Part shown: positions 21,132 to 31,900 of the stretch, piece after piece
How the letters are laid out: the number at the start of each line of letters is the position of its first letter
How positions within the stretch are numbered: position 1 is the stretch's first letter
Source of the DNA: a virus
IMG/VR virus record: IMGVR_UViG_3300032240_001151
Location: 1-64,000 of that record
Strand: one strand, 5' to 3'
DNA: 64,000 nucleotides
The notes under the pieces: model-generated
Told to the model about the DNA's origin: nothing
Database searches by the model: none
What the model saw: the letters and a program-made list of their open reading frames with translations, nothing else
Program-made: the position numbers and the translations under genes

Positions 21132-22768
21132 TGAGTACAGGACCTAATACTATATCGTATTCTATAGGACAGATGATTGCAACTGCAGCCGCAGCTGGAT
21201 CACCCGGACAAACTAGCTATTTTATAGCGAGGGTTCAGTATGTTTTATTAGACGATAGTGATATAGAAAAGTTTAACAAGTTAGGAGGGTGGAAAGCTAT
21301 TGGTACTATAGAATGTGTACCATTTATAAATTTTAATGATCCAAAGACAGATCCTATCACTGTTAAACCATTAAGAAGTAACATAACTCAATACCCAGTA
21401 GTAAATGAAATTGTTATAGTAAAAGTCCTAATAAGTAAAGAAGCCCAAGATAACGTAGGTAATTACAAACCTGACTTTTATTATACAGATATAATTTCAG
21501 CGTGGAATGCGCCAGAACATAATTCAGTTCCTGATAAATCTTATTTTGTTTTAAATCCTAACGATAAAAAAGGCACAGGAAAATTTATATCAACAGCAGA
21601 AATAAAAGAAGCTAAAAGATTTATTAAAGCTCCTGGTGATATAACAATAGAAGGCAGAAGAGGGGGTATTATTAGAATAGGCTCAAACACCCCTGGATTT
21701 AAAACTCCATGGACAGCAGCTACATCTAATCCTATTCTTGTTATTTCTAATAATCCGGTAAAAGTTTCTGGATCTGCTAAATTTGAAGATATAAATAAAG
21801 ACGGGTCTACACTAATGATGATGTCTGGACATAACACAGGATTTGTAGCAGCGTCGTCAAATTTTGATTCTTATAATACAACAGTAGGTATACCTGAAAA
21901 ACAAAATGTCGTAGTAGTTGATCAAAAACCTGAAGCACAACCTACATCGTCTCTAGCACAAGAAGATGTTAAAAAAGTTACCGAAGATAAGCCAGTTGAA
22001 TCACCTACCCCAGTAAGTAACCCAACTCCTCCAACTGTAAAGGATGATAAGCAGATGGATGAAGAACAGTTACCGGAAAGGGAAGATCTTCAAGAAATTG
22101 ATATACAAGTGGAGGATGTTCCTGTATATTCTTTGGGAACATCACAAGCTGCTAATGTAACTTATAAATTTAAAACTGATAACAGCCCACTAGGAAAATA
22201 TTCAGAAAAAAGTTTTAAGTCACAAGGTAAAACTGTAAAGCAAATAATTGATGGGTACATAGCTAAGAATAATGAATTCTTAAAAGGAGTTGTTGCTTTG
22301 TCAGTTAAGTATTCTATACCTAATTACTATGATATATTAAGGGTTATGGAAAAAGAGACTATAGGACATTTTGAAAAAGCAGCTTTAAGGGTAAACGGAT
22401 CAATAGCTGCAGCAGGTCTTATACAGTTTACAAGAGTAACATTACCTTTATTAAATAAATTTGGAGTAACATCCCTTGACCAAGTTATAACAAAGTCAGC
22501 AGTAGAACAATTAAAATATGTTGAAGCATACTTTGAGGCCAATAAAGATAGACTAACTGGTGCTGACATATATGCTATATATGGAACTGTTTTTTACCCA
22601 GCTATAGTTAGTGGTGGAAAAATATCAAAAAGTGATGATTTTATTTTAGGGTCAGAAAAAAGCAATGCTTGGGCCAGAAAAGTTGGCGCACAAAATCCTG
22701 GAATAAACGAAGGTAATCCTATAACCGTAAGAGTGTTTAAAAAATATGTAGACTCATTATTCAAATAG
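21131..22768 (+). CDS. baseplate hub protein with lysozyme-like domain (gp5-like)
   Basis: Start is GTG 21131, overlapping the previous stop. Residues ~30-120 look like the OB-fold of T4 gp5 (IECVPFINF...TQYPVVNEIVIVKVLI). Residues ~250-320 are a Pro/Glu/Asp-rich linker. Residues ~385-545 form a lytic-transglycosylase-like domain with catalytic Glu407 or Glu409 (RVMEKETIGHF) and AAGLIQFT. In T4 the hub lysozyme lets the tail tube cross the cell wall. Here the enzyme domain is C-terminal and the beta-helix spike seems to be a separate gene just downstream. Confidence 0.75.
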   Translation: MSTGPNTISYSIGQMIATAAAAGSPGQTSYFIARVQYVLLDDSDIEKFNKLGGWKAIGTIECVPFINFNDPKTDPITVKPLRSNITQYPVVNEIVIVKVLISKEAQDNVGNYKPDFYYTDIISAWNAPEHNSVPDKSYFVLNPNDKKGTGKFISTAEIKEAKRFIKAPGDITIEGRRGGIIRIGSNTPGFKTPWTAATSNPILVISNNPVKVSGSAKFEDINKDGSTLMMMSGHNTGFVAASSNFDSYNTTVGIPEKQNVVVVDQKPEAQPTSSLAQEDVKKVTEDKPVESPTPVSNPTPPTVKDDKQMDEEQLPEREDLQEIDIQVEDVPVYSLGTSQAANVTYKFKTDNSPLGKYSEKSFKSQGKTVKQIIDGYIAKNNEFLKGVVALSVKYSIPNYYDILRVMEKETIGHFEKAALRVNGSIAAAGLIQFTRVTLPLLNKFGVTSLDQVITKSAVEQLKYVEAYFEANKDRLTGADIYAIYGTVFYPAIVSGGKISKSDDFILGSEKSNAWARKVGAQNPGINEGNPITVRVFKKYVDSLFK

Positions 22769-22769
22769 A

Positions 22770-23237
22770 ATGGCATTCACAGATTTCAATACCTATGAGA
22801 AGGATACAGTAATCCTTAATTCTGACAGGGTAATCCTGAACAGTAAGGATGATTCTGTGTTCATACTATCCAAAAAGACAGTAGGAATGTCAGCTGCTGA
22901 TTCTGTACACTTTGATGTGGGTCCTAGAGGGTCTAAGGAAGGTAAGCACGTGTTTATCGTAAATGCACCATCAGTCCAGTTAGGACTTCCTGAAAATGGC
23001 ATAAACGAGCCTATAGCAAAAGCAGAATCTGTTATATCTTTTATCAATGATCTTATAGACTCTCTAAATCAATTCTCAACTAGTTTATCTGCAGCTACTG
23101 GTCTTGGAGTTGGCGTATCAAAACTACCTGAGATATCTATAGCTGCCAATTTATTAAAGATGAGATTGAATGGGTTTAAAGAAAAGTATACTAAAGATAA
23201 CTCTCCTATAAAATCAAAAGTATCTAAAACTATATAA
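22770..23237 (+). CDS. baseplate spike beta-helix-like protein
   Basis: This 155-aa protein opens with repeated beta strands (VILNSDRVILNSKDDSVFILSKKTVGMSA...VHFDVG), the pattern of the gp5 C-terminal beta-helix needle, and ends with an Ala/Ser-rich helix. It starts one base after the hub gene, consistent with a split gp5. The puncturing role is inferred. Confidence 0.6.
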   Translation: MAFTDFNTYEKDTVILNSDRVILNSKDDSVFILSKKTVGMSAADSVHFDVGPRGSKEGKHVFIVNAPSVQLGLPENGINEPIAKAESVISFINDLIDSLNQFSTSLSAATGLGVGVSKLPEISIAANLLKMRLNGFKEKYTKDNSPIKSKVSKTI

Positions 23238-24109
23238 TGGCTATAGATTTAAATAAAGTAACATCACCTGATAGTGTAAATAACACTGTAAATGCCATAT
23301 CTGGGGCTGTGAGTGATCCATTTGGAGCTGCCATTCAACTAACCTTAAATAAGGTAAACTCCCTTACTGTAAACATAGAAAAGAAAATAGACCAGCTTGT
23401 AAAAGAGGTTGTACAGAAGACAGACAGCAAAGGAAGGATATCCTTGCAGGGAAGCATGCTTGTAATAACTATTAGAAGGGAAGATTTGGCGCAAGCCCAG
23501 GAATTACAGAAAAGAGTCCAGGATAAGATAAAGTCAATAAACAAGACAATAACAATACTTAATACCGTAGTAAACTCTTTAATAGCAATACAAACAGCTA
23601 TAACTGTTTATAAAGCCTTATTAGATGCACAGGAAATAACATTGACTGCTAACCCAGCAACTGGTCCCATATTTCAAGTGGTTAAGCAAGGAGTTAAATT
23701 AATTTTCCTAAAAGAGATAGTAAATCAGTATGTAAAGATACTCGGTAGACAACTTTTACAAAATAAACAGATACTAAATAGATTAATACAAAAGTTCAGA
23801 TCTATCCAAGTTTCCATAAAAATACAAGATGAGGCTGATAAAGGTAACTATGTAAGCACAGATATAGCCGAACAACTTCTGGCTGACGACCAGCTTGGAG
23901 ATGGCATATCGTCTGATTCTCAAGACTTTACAGACAATAACTTTAATCAATATATATTAAAGGTAGAAAAATACGATAACAAACAACTTATAGCAAGGGC
24001 ACATGAAAAACTATCAGGAATGATAAAAGCGCAGACTGCCCCTAGTTATTTTGCTACTCCGGATGAATTAATGGAAGAATTAAAGACAATCCTAAATATA
24101 GGATCATAA
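23237..24109 (+). CDS. putative baseplate structural protein, 290 aa
   Basis: Largely helical with a hydrophobic centre (INKTITILNTVVNSLIAIQTAITVYKALLDA) and a second near residues 150-175, reminiscent of tape-measure or hub-associated proteins. It overlaps the spike gene stop by one base and precedes gp25. No specific T4 counterpart can be assigned. Confidence 0.6.
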   Translation: MAIDLNKVTSPDSVNNTVNAISGAVSDPFGAAIQLTLNKVNSLTVNIEKKIDQLVKEVVQKTDSKGRISLQGSMLVITIRREDLAQAQELQKRVQDKIKSINKTITILNTVVNSLIAIQTAITVYKALLDAQEITLTANPATGPIFQVVKQGVKLIFLKEIVNQYVKILGRQLLQNKQILNRLIQKFRSIQVSIKIQDEADKGNYVSTDIAEQLLADDQLGDGISSDSQDFTDNNFNQYILKVEKYDNKQLIARAHEKLSGMIKAQTAPSYFATPDELMEELKTILNIGS

Positions 24110-24122
24110 AATATGTAACTAA

Positions 24123-24131
24123 ATATTTATT
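24123..24131 (+). promoter_or_regulatory. late-promoter-like motif (variant)
   Basis: ATATTTATT ends only three bases before ATG 24135. If it is a promoter for this gene, the mRNA would be nearly leaderless. Confidence 0.4.
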
Positions 24132-24134
24132 AAT

Positions 24135-24560
24135 ATGACACAAGATCAATTGATACTGTTTAAAGAACTAATCAAAGAAGCAGTTAAATCAGCTGTTAAA
24201 GATGCTGTTAAAGAAGAATTAGAGGCTAGTTTTAAAAAGGATTTAAAAGAAGTAAAACAACTTTTGGCTAAATCCATAAAGGAAGCTAGAGAAGTGAATT
24301 CACAACCAAGACCTCAACAAGTCTATTCAAACCCAGAAGACTTTAAAACAAAGTTAAGAGAAGCAGTTGGGTCTGATTTTAACAGAAGACAGTCAAGTCC
24401 TTATACAAGCCAAGCACAGCAGACAGTAATGCCAAATATTAGTGCTGATGCCGGGATGAATATGTCTATGAATGGAACACTTCCAAATATAGATGCGCCA
24501 ATTCCTTTTATAAATAAAGGGTCTATAGCTTGGAAAGAGATGAGAGAAAAATTAGGATAG
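24135..24560 (+). CDS. helical virion-associated protein, 141 aa
   Basis: The first 60 residues are amphipathic helix rich in Lys, Glu and Ala (LIKEAVKSAVKDAVKEELE), with I13-K-E15 matching the (I/L)-x-E pattern. The rest is Pro/Gln/Met-rich and probably unfolded. It lies one base before gp25. Function unknown. Confidence 0.5.
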   Translation: MTQDQLILFKELIKEAVKSAVKDAVKEELEASFKKDLKEVKQLLAKSIKEAREVNSQPRPQQVYSNPEDFKTKLREAVGSDFNRRQSSPYTSQAQQTVMPNISADAGMNMSMNGTLPNIDAPIPFINKGSIAWKEMREKLG

Positions 24561-24561
24561 T

Positions 24562-24960
24562 ATGAGAAAACGAATAGAGTATACAGTAGATAGCAGTACT
24601 AGGAATCCAAACAGGGGTCTTGGTATAAAATTGCCATTTAATACTCATAACGTATTTACTATTAACTACACCACCAAAGATCAAGTAAAAAGTAATCTTA
24701 CTAACTATATGCTAACAAACAAAGGTGAGAGACCTTTTAATCCGGAGTTTGGGGCTGATTTGAGAAGATTATTGTTTGATCAGACCTATGATTTTACTAA
24801 CGCAAAAGAAGTTCTTTTAGATAACTTAGGTTTATATTTCCCAATGATCACTGTGAATAATTTAGATTTCACAGCTGACCTACAGAGGAATCTGCTTAAT
24901 ATAAAGTTAGATTACTCTATAAAAAAAGATGCTGATACAATATTAATACAAATAACCTAA
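24562..24960 (+). CDS. baseplate wedge protein gp25-like
   Basis: This 132-aa protein has the gp25 signature NLTNYMLTNKGERPFNPEFGADLRRLLF-type core (residues ~45-72): the NxGERPxxPxFG motif that defines the family, which also contains T6SS TssE. gp25 joins the wedge to the tail sheath and is thought to trigger contraction. Its stop overlaps the gp6 start (TAATG), the same order as in T4. Confidence 0.93.
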   Translation: MRKRIEYTVDSSTRNPNRGLGIKLPFNTHNVFTINYTTKDQVKSNLTNYMLTNKGERPFNPEFGADLRRLLFDQTYDFTNAKEVLLDNLGLYFPMITVNNLDFTADLQRNLLNIKLDYSIKKDADTILIQIT

Positions 24961-26855
24961 TGACACAGAAGGACATAAAGTATATAAACAAAGATTTTAC
25001 TAGCTTTAAAGAGGCGTTAGTAGAGTATGCTAAAAGCTACTTTCCTACAGTATATAACGATTTCAGTGAGGCAACTCCAGGGAATATGTTTATTGAGATG
25101 GCTTCTTATGTAGGAGATGTATTATCATTCTACGTAGATAAACAGACTCAAGAAAACTTTCTTTTGTTTGCACAGGATAAACAGAATCTAATGTCCATGG
25201 CATATGCTTTAGGTTATAGGCCTAAGGTAGTTAGTACAGCTACTGTGGATCTTAGCGTATATCAGCAGATACCAGCAGTTATAAATGGAGGAGTAGCATC
25301 TCCTGATTATTCTTATTCTCTTATAATAGATAAAGAGGCAAAAGTTAAGTCTTTTACCAATAGTGATATAGTATTTGTAACTCAAGACTCTGTGGATTTT
25401 AGCTTCTCTTCATCATACGATACCACAAATGTAAGTGTATATCAAATTAATAATAGTACCAATCAGCCTGAGTATTATTTATTAAAGAAAAAAGTAAAAG
25501 CGATTGCTGGAACAATAAAGTCACAAGATTTTACTTTTGGAACAGCTATTAAATTTGATAGTGTAACCCTCCAGGATACAAATGTAATACAGATATTAGA
25601 CATAATAGATAGTGATGGTAATAAGTGGTACGAAGTACCATATTTAGCCCAGAATACAGTGTTTCAGGATGTAAAGAACAATGAATTAAACGATCCATTT
25701 TTATCTCAATACAATAACACAACTCCTTATCTTTTAAGGTTAAAAAAAGTAAGTAGGAGGTTTGTTAGTAGATATAACGAGAATAATCAATTAAACATAG
25801 AGTTTGGATCAGGTATAACAGGAAATCCTGATGAAGAAATACTACCAAATCCAGACAATGTTGGTATGGGTCTTATAGATTCTATATCCAAAGTGTATGC
25901 TGCTTATGATCCTTCTAACTTTATATACACTAAAGATTACGGTCTAGCTCCAAGCAATACGACCCTAACTGTCAGATATATTGTAGGAGGAGGGGCTAAA
26001 ACAAACGTACCTTCTAATGATATATCACAGATATATGAAGTGAATACTTCAACAGTTTCACTAAACCCTACCGCATTAAATCAAGGATTGCTAGGTTATA
26101 TACAAAGATCAGTAACATTTAATAATGAAGCTCCATCTTCTGGAGGAGGTGATGGAGATACTGTAGAAGATATAAGACTAAAGACAATAGCCAACTTCCC
26201 TACACAGTTGAGAAACGTAACTAAGGAAGATCATATTATTAGAGCCTTGAGTATGCCTCCTAAATTTGGAACAGTTGCTAAGGCTTATATTACACAAGAT
26301 TTAGCTCTAGCAGAGATAGATAGCATGCCTGATTATATTGACAATAATCCATTAGCTTTAAGTTTATATGTCTTATCTTATGACGCAGATAAGAGGTTAA
26401 CTGAGGCTTCTTTAGCTGTAAAGGAAAATTTAAGAAATTATATTTCCCAATATAAGATAATGACCGATGCTATAACTATAAAAAATGCATACTATATAAA
26501 CATAGGTTTAAATTTTGATATAGTAGTATTACCGTCTTATAATAGCAGAGAGGTTCTTAACCAATGTCTAAACGCAGTAAGAGATTATTTCAACATAGAT
26601 AAGTGGCAAATAAACCAGCCAATACTTTTGTCAGAGTTAACAAATGTAATAAGCTGTGGAAACATAAAAGGAGTTCAAAGTGTAGTTAAAGTTGAAATAG
26701 TAAATAAATACGGAGAATCAAATGGTTATTCAAAATATGGTTATGATATCAAGGGTGCTACCAAAAATAATATAATCTATCCTAGTTTAGATCCATCTAT
26801 TTTTGAAGTTAGATATCCTAATACTGATATTTACGGAAGAGTTGTAACCTATTAA
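24960..26855 (+). CDS. baseplate wedge protein gp6-like (Baseplate_J)
   Basis: This 631-aa protein opens with KDFTSFKEALVEYAKSYFP and FSEATPGNMFIEMASYVGDVLSFYVDKQ, the N-terminal signature of T4 gp6/baseplate J proteins. The middle carries YIVGGGAKTNVPSNDI and the (T)VEDIRLKTIANFPTQLRNVTKEDH block (residues ~400-425) typical of Baseplate_J. gp6 dimers form the inner ring of the baseplate. It is coupled to gp25 upstream. Confidence 0.9.
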   Translation: MTQKDIKYINKDFTSFKEALVEYAKSYFPTVYNDFSEATPGNMFIEMASYVGDVLSFYVDKQTQENFLLFAQDKQNLMSMAYALGYRPKVVSTATVDLSVYQQIPAVINGGVASPDYSYSLIIDKEAKVKSFTNSDIVFVTQDSVDFSFSSSYDTTNVSVYQINNSTNQPEYYLLKKKVKAIAGTIKSQDFTFGTAIKFDSVTLQDTNVIQILDIIDSDGNKWYEVPYLAQNTVFQDVKNNELNDPFLSQYNNTTPYLLRLKKVSRRFVSRYNENNQLNIEFGSGITGNPDEEILPNPDNVGMGLIDSISKVYAAYDPSNFIYTKDYGLAPSNTTLTVRYIVGGGAKTNVPSNDISQIYEVNTSTVSLNPTALNQGLLGYIQRSVTFNNEAPSSGGGDGDTVEDIRLKTIANFPTQLRNVTKEDHIIRALSMPPKFGTVAKAYITQDLALAEIDSMPDYIDNNPLALSLYVLSYDADKRLTEASLAVKENLRNYISQYKIMTDAITIKNAYYINIGLNFDIVVLPSYNSREVLNQCLNAVRDYFNIDKWQINQPILLSELTNVISCGNIKGVQSVVKVEIVNKYGESNGYSKYGYDIKGATKNNIIYPSLDPSIFEVRYPNTDIYGRVVTY

Positions 26856-26866
26856 AATAGTCATAT

Positions 26867-27466
26867 ATGAATTTAGATAAGTTAAAAGGAAAGATACCTG
26901 ATTCGGTAATATCTCAACTCCTAGACACAATTGCTAAGTTTCAAATAAACACTCCTTTGAGATTAGCTCATTTTTTAGCTCAAGCAGCCCATGAGTCTGG
27001 TGGATTTAAAATAGTAAATGAGAATTTAAATTATGGTGCAAAAGGCTTAAGATCAATATTTGGAAAGTATTTTCCAGATGATGCTACTGCTTTAGCATAT
27101 GAAAGAAAGCCTGAGAAAATAGCAAATGTTGTTTATGCTAGTAGAATGGGAAATGGTGATAAAGCTAGTGGTGATGGGTGGAAGCACAGAGGCAGAGGAT
27201 TCATCCAGCTGACAGGACATGATAATTATGCAGCTTTTGATAAAGTTGTAGATGATGATATATTAGCTAATCCAGATTTAGTAGCTACAAAGTATCCATT
27301 GCTTTCTGCCGGATGGTTTTGGAATAGCAGGGGATTAAATGCGATAGCGGATAAGGGCTCATCAGATGCAGATGTAACAGCAATAAGGAAGAAAGTGAAT
27401 GGAGGGGTAATAGGATTAGATGATACAATTAAGCATTTTAAAGAATATTACAGTTTACTACAATAA
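26867..27466 (+). CDS. GH19-type endolysin
   Basis: This 199-aa protein is a glycoside hydrolase family 19 (chitinase/lysozyme-like) domain. LRLAHFLAQAAHESGGF (31-47) holds catalytic Glu43, Glu52 follows in NENLNY, and RGRGFIQLTG (108-117) lines the sugar cleft. GH19 endolysins cut peptidoglycan glycan strands. There is no signal peptide. Its place inside the baseplate operon suggests either a tail-associated enzyme or a lysis enzyme made with late genes. Confidence 0.87.
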   Translation: MNLDKLKGKIPDSVISQLLDTIAKFQINTPLRLAHFLAQAAHESGGFKIVNENLNYGAKGLRSIFGKYFPDDATALAYERKPEKIANVVYASRMGNGDKASGDGWKHRGRGFIQLTGHDNYAAFDKVVDDDILANPDLVATKYPLLSAGWFWNSRGLNAIADKGSSDADVTAIRKKVNGGVIGLDDTIKHFKEYYSLLQ

Positions 27467-27472
27467 TAAAAC

Positions 27473-28573
27473 ATGGCCGTATATAAAATATTTGCTGAAA
27501 AAGACACAACACTGTACTCTGACTACGGTACATTAAACTCTGGTATGGATCCTATTTTGGAACTATCTAAGAATGTTAGTCTATTGTACCCATCGCAATC
27601 ATCAGCAGCTAGATTTCTAATTAAGTTTGCAGATGATGATATATCAGATGTAGTGTCTAATTATATTGGTACGGCATCATTTAGCAGTAGTTTAAAATTA
27701 TACTTAGCAAATTCCACAGGATTGCCTACTGATTATTCAGTTGAGGTTTTTCCTGTATCTGGTGTATGGGATATGGGCACTGGTAGATTTGGGGATAATC
27801 CAATACCTACTGATGGTGCTTCATGGATATACAGGAAGTCCGGTGGAACATCTCCTTGGGAGCTCGCTAACTTTTCAGCAGGAGTAACTGCATCTTATAC
27901 AGATATTAATGCTGGAGGTGGTACATGGTATACTTCATACAAATCTGAACAAAATTTTGGAGTGTATACAAATAAAGATGCAAACATAGATGTATCATCT
28001 GCTGTAATAGCTTTTGTTTCTAGCTCCATACCAAATGAAGGATTTATAGTAAAACTATCAGGATCTTTAGAATTTGATGAAGCTTATAATTTTACTCTTA
28101 ATTATTTTGGTAGAGATACAAACACAGTTTATCCACCGGTATTAGAATTTAAGTGGGATGATTCTACTTATTCTATATCTGGATCTTCGATAACTGGGGT
28201 CGGATCTGCTGACGTTAGATTATCTCTTGCAAATAATAAAGGAGAATTCAATCAAGATGAAATACATAGGTTTAGATTAAATGTAAGAGATCTAATACCT
28301 ACAAGAACGTATGCCACTTCTTCAATATACACAACACAGAAGTATTTGCCAGCTAGTACATACTACTCTATAAAGGATGTAAAATCAGACATAACTATAG
28401 TAGATTTTGATAATAATTTTACAAAAGTAAGTGCAGATTTACAAGGAAATTATTTTGATATTTACATGTATGGATTAGAACCAGAAAGATATTATAAGAT
28501 ACTTATAAAAACAGTGATTAGTGGGTCTACTTTGATATTTGATGATCAATACTTCTTTAAAGTAACTGAATAA
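27473..28573 (+). CDS. virion structural protein, beta-rich, 366 aa
   Basis: An all-beta protein opening KIFAEKDTTLYSDYGTLNSGMDPILELSK, the pattern of DNRLRE-like beta-sandwich domains on structural proteins, with Ser/Thr-rich loops. It is coupled to the next gene (TAATG) and lies between gp6 and a giant tail protein, so it is probably a baseplate or fibre-connector subunit. Confidence 0.62.
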   Translation: MAVYKIFAEKDTTLYSDYGTLNSGMDPILELSKNVSLLYPSQSSAARFLIKFADDDISDVVSNYIGTASFSSSLKLYLANSTGLPTDYSVEVFPVSGVWDMGTGRFGDNPIPTDGASWIYRKSGGTSPWELANFSAGVTASYTDINAGGGTWYTSYKSEQNFGVYTNKDANIDVSSAVIAFVSSSIPNEGFIVKLSGSLEFDEAYNFTLNYFGRDTNTVYPPVLEFKWDDSTYSISGSSITGVGSADVRLSLANNKGEFNQDEIHRFRLNVRDLIPTRTYATSSIYTTQKYLPASTYYSIKDVKSDITIVDFDNNFTKVSADLQGNYFDIYMYGLEPERYYKILIKTVISGSTLIFDDQYFFKVTE

Positions 28574-28905
28574 TGGGGGAACAAGTTAACATAATCAGAA
28601 AAATATACGGTAAGAATACGTTTACAAATGTAGTAGATGTTCAGTTTAATCAATTAGTTCCCAAAGAACCAAAAGATATAACTCAAACTCCTGCTAGTGT
28701 AGATACTTTTTTTAGTGATTATGATACATTGTTTTATGATATACCTCCAAGTGGATCAGAAAATTCACATACAGAATTAGTAAGAAGAAGTTCTGAATAC
28801 ATAGGTTTAAGCATAGATGATTTAAAAGAAGAAATAGCAAATTTAAGAGATGAAAACGTATCTCTAAAAACACAAATAGTATCACTTACAAACCCAACTA
28901 AATAA
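28573..28905 (+). CDS. small structural protein with C-terminal coiled coil
   Basis: This 110-aa protein has a mixed N-terminal part (IRKIYGKNTFTNVVDVQFNQLVP) and a heptad-repeat C-terminus (IDDLKEEIANLRDENVSLKTQIVSL) suited to trimerisation. Both ends overlap neighbours by one base, indicating stoichiometric expression with the tail proteins. Confidence 0.6.
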   Translation: MGEQVNIIRKIYGKNTFTNVVDVQFNQLVPKEPKDITQTPASVDTFFSDYDTLFYDIPPSGSENSHTELVRRSSEYIGLSIDDLKEEIANLRDENVSLKTQIVSLTNPTK

Positions 28906-31900
28906 TGGTAACGTCTGTAAATAAGATAAATGTTAATTTTGATAAGTACGATACTATAGACTCGTCTCTTATAGCCTCAAGGGATTATATTAGACAGTTT
29001 GGTCTAAAAGAAGATTACGTAGAGTACCATGTTTATACTAAGAACGGTAGTTTATTATACTCAAATTATAACTATAAAGATTATAGAATACCAGGAACTT
29101 TACAAGGATCTACTAGTACATACACTGAAGAATTAGAGTTTTTTCCTGGAAATGTTGTAGAGAGTCTTGGATTTACATATGGCACTTATAATGTGCAGTT
29201 CAATGTTTATAGAAAGAAAATAGTAGATATTAATCAAAAGGTATTTTTTATAAAAGAAATATCTAATGATCGTAAAGAACTTAGAATATCTTCTAATGAT
29301 TTATCAAATCTTACTATAGAAGAAGGTGTTTTAAATTTTTTATATGAAATACAATCATCTTCTTATTTTAAAGACTTTCTTTTAAATTTTGGAGATAATA
29401 AAATAGTAAATGCTGTAAACATAGCATTAGATAAGAATACAGACCCTTATAGCATTTTAATAAAACTATACCAACCATTACCTACTGAGTTTGATATTAA
29501 GTCGTCTTTTTGGTTTGTTGAGGAGTTATCAGAGGCATCTGTTTTTGAAGTTAATCTAGCTCCACAACCAATACAAACAAATACACCTTTTTTAAAAGGG
29601 GCTAATTTTGATATTGAAGTTGATGAAAATTCTATAAAGCCTTCTGATTATGTAAACATAGACGATCTTTTATCAAACCAATCTCTAGGGGCTTATCAAG
29701 AATTACTAAACGCCCTTAATAAAAAGGGGATACAAATAAATGTAGACTATTCAGACTATAACAATTTTGTTCATTTCTCTTCTGCAAAAGAAAGGTTGTT
29801 AAATTTTAGATATAAAGTAGAGTTAATTGAATCCTATCAATCAGATATTGATGCAATAAAAACAACTAATAACTATAATACTTCTTTTAATTCTAGTGCA
29901 AGTATTACATCTTTACAAAATAAGATAGATAATCTTGTTACTAATTTTGATGGATATGAATCATATTTGTATTATACATCAGAGTCTGCTGCTTGGCCAA
30001 AATCAAATTCGGATAAGCCGTATACTTTGTATTCTTCAACTTCCACTGAGGTACAATACTGGTTAGGAAGCGATGATTATGATTCTGTTGTATACGGAGG
30101 GCAAATAAACTCAGCTTCTTTATATGATTTAGAAAATCAAGATAATCTATCTTATATTATACCTGAGTATATATCTGTAGATCCAGTAAATGATGGATAT
30201 ACTTTATTTTTAAATATGATAGGTCAGCATTTTGATAATGTGTGGATCTATATGAATAGCATTACTGATCTTTATAAAAACAATAATAGTTTAAATAAAG
30301 GTATATCAAAAGATATTGTATACTATGCTTTAAGATCTCTTGGTATAAAACTGTATAATTCCAAAAGTAGTGAAAACTTATTTCAATATTTAATAGGTAG
30401 TTCTGTATCGGGCAGTTATTCTCCTACAGGATCTGCGTTTGATACTTTAGTAACGGCCTCAGCATATACTATACCAGGTCAAGACATACAAAAAGAGACT
30501 TTAAAAAGAATATATCACAACTTACCCCTTCTTCTTAAATCAAAAGGCACTGCAAGAGGTGTAAGAGCTCTTATATCCTCTTTTGGCATACCAGATACCA
30601 TATTATCAGTTAATGAATTTGGAGGTGCAGATAAGCTTAATAACACTGTAGAGTACACTTACGATAGGTTTTCATATGCGTTAAGCATGTCAGGATCATA
30701 TGTTAAATCTTATTGGGGAGCTAAGTATGACTACCCTACAGCATCTGTGACTGATTACGTACCTAATACTATAGAATTTAGATTTAAACCGGATAAGAAT
30801 TATTACTACTACACATCTTCTTTATTTGACCTTACTTTAAACAATGGTGGAAATAGAACTATATATGCTAATGTGAGCCCTGATACTAGTATTGGGTACC
30901 CATATAGTTTAGTAAGTTTATATATTAGTGGGAGTTCTGGATTTGATAGGACATCTGTATCACTTCCTATATACATGACAGCATCATCTGGAGAGTCTTT
31001 GTGGTGGAATATAATGGTCAGGAGAAGAAATAATTATGATGTAACAGTAAATAATCAAGACCAATATTACGATCTATACGTAAAAAATAAAATAGGATTA
31101 AGGATAGGACACGAAGCCTCTGCAAGCATCTCTGCACCAGGATCTTCAAGGTCTTCTTACAACTATGGCTGGAATAGAGTATCACAATCTTTATACTTGG
31201 GAGGAACTGGTTCTAAGTTTGTAGGAGATATTCAAGAACTTAGGTACTGGACATTACCTTTATCTGAATCTGTTTTTGATTATCATACTTTAAATCCTGA
31301 ATCTATAAGAGGAAATTATAGCGGATCTTCATATAATGAACTGTCTGCAAGATTTCCATTAGGTAATGATTTGTATATTTACAATCATACCCTTACTGGA
31401 TCGGTGTATTCTGTACAGCCTAACTATAAAGAAAGATCTGTAATAGCTGGAGCAACTGTAAAATCAGCTAGCTTTGTAGGGTTTACTAACGAGATTAACT
31501 ATTCAACAAATGATGAAGAGTACGTTACAGATTCACCTAACATGGTGTACTCTAACCCAGTAAATCAAAAAATTAGAATTGTAGACAATGAAATAACAGG
31601 CAGTGTACTGTCTCCATTTATAAGATTAGAAGACGAGTCTAGTATATACACAACTAAGGATGTTCATTATATTGATGCATCATTCTCTCCACAGAATGAA
31701 CTAAATAAAGATATAATAGGACAGTATGGTAATTCAATAGATATAGATCAGTATATAGGTGACCCTAGAGATGATTATAAAAAAGAATATCCAGATCTTG
31801 TATCTTTTAATAAAGAATATTACGAAAAGTATTTTAAAAATTACAATTTAGCAGATTATATAAGACTAATAAAGTTCTTTGATAATTCTTTATTTAAGAT

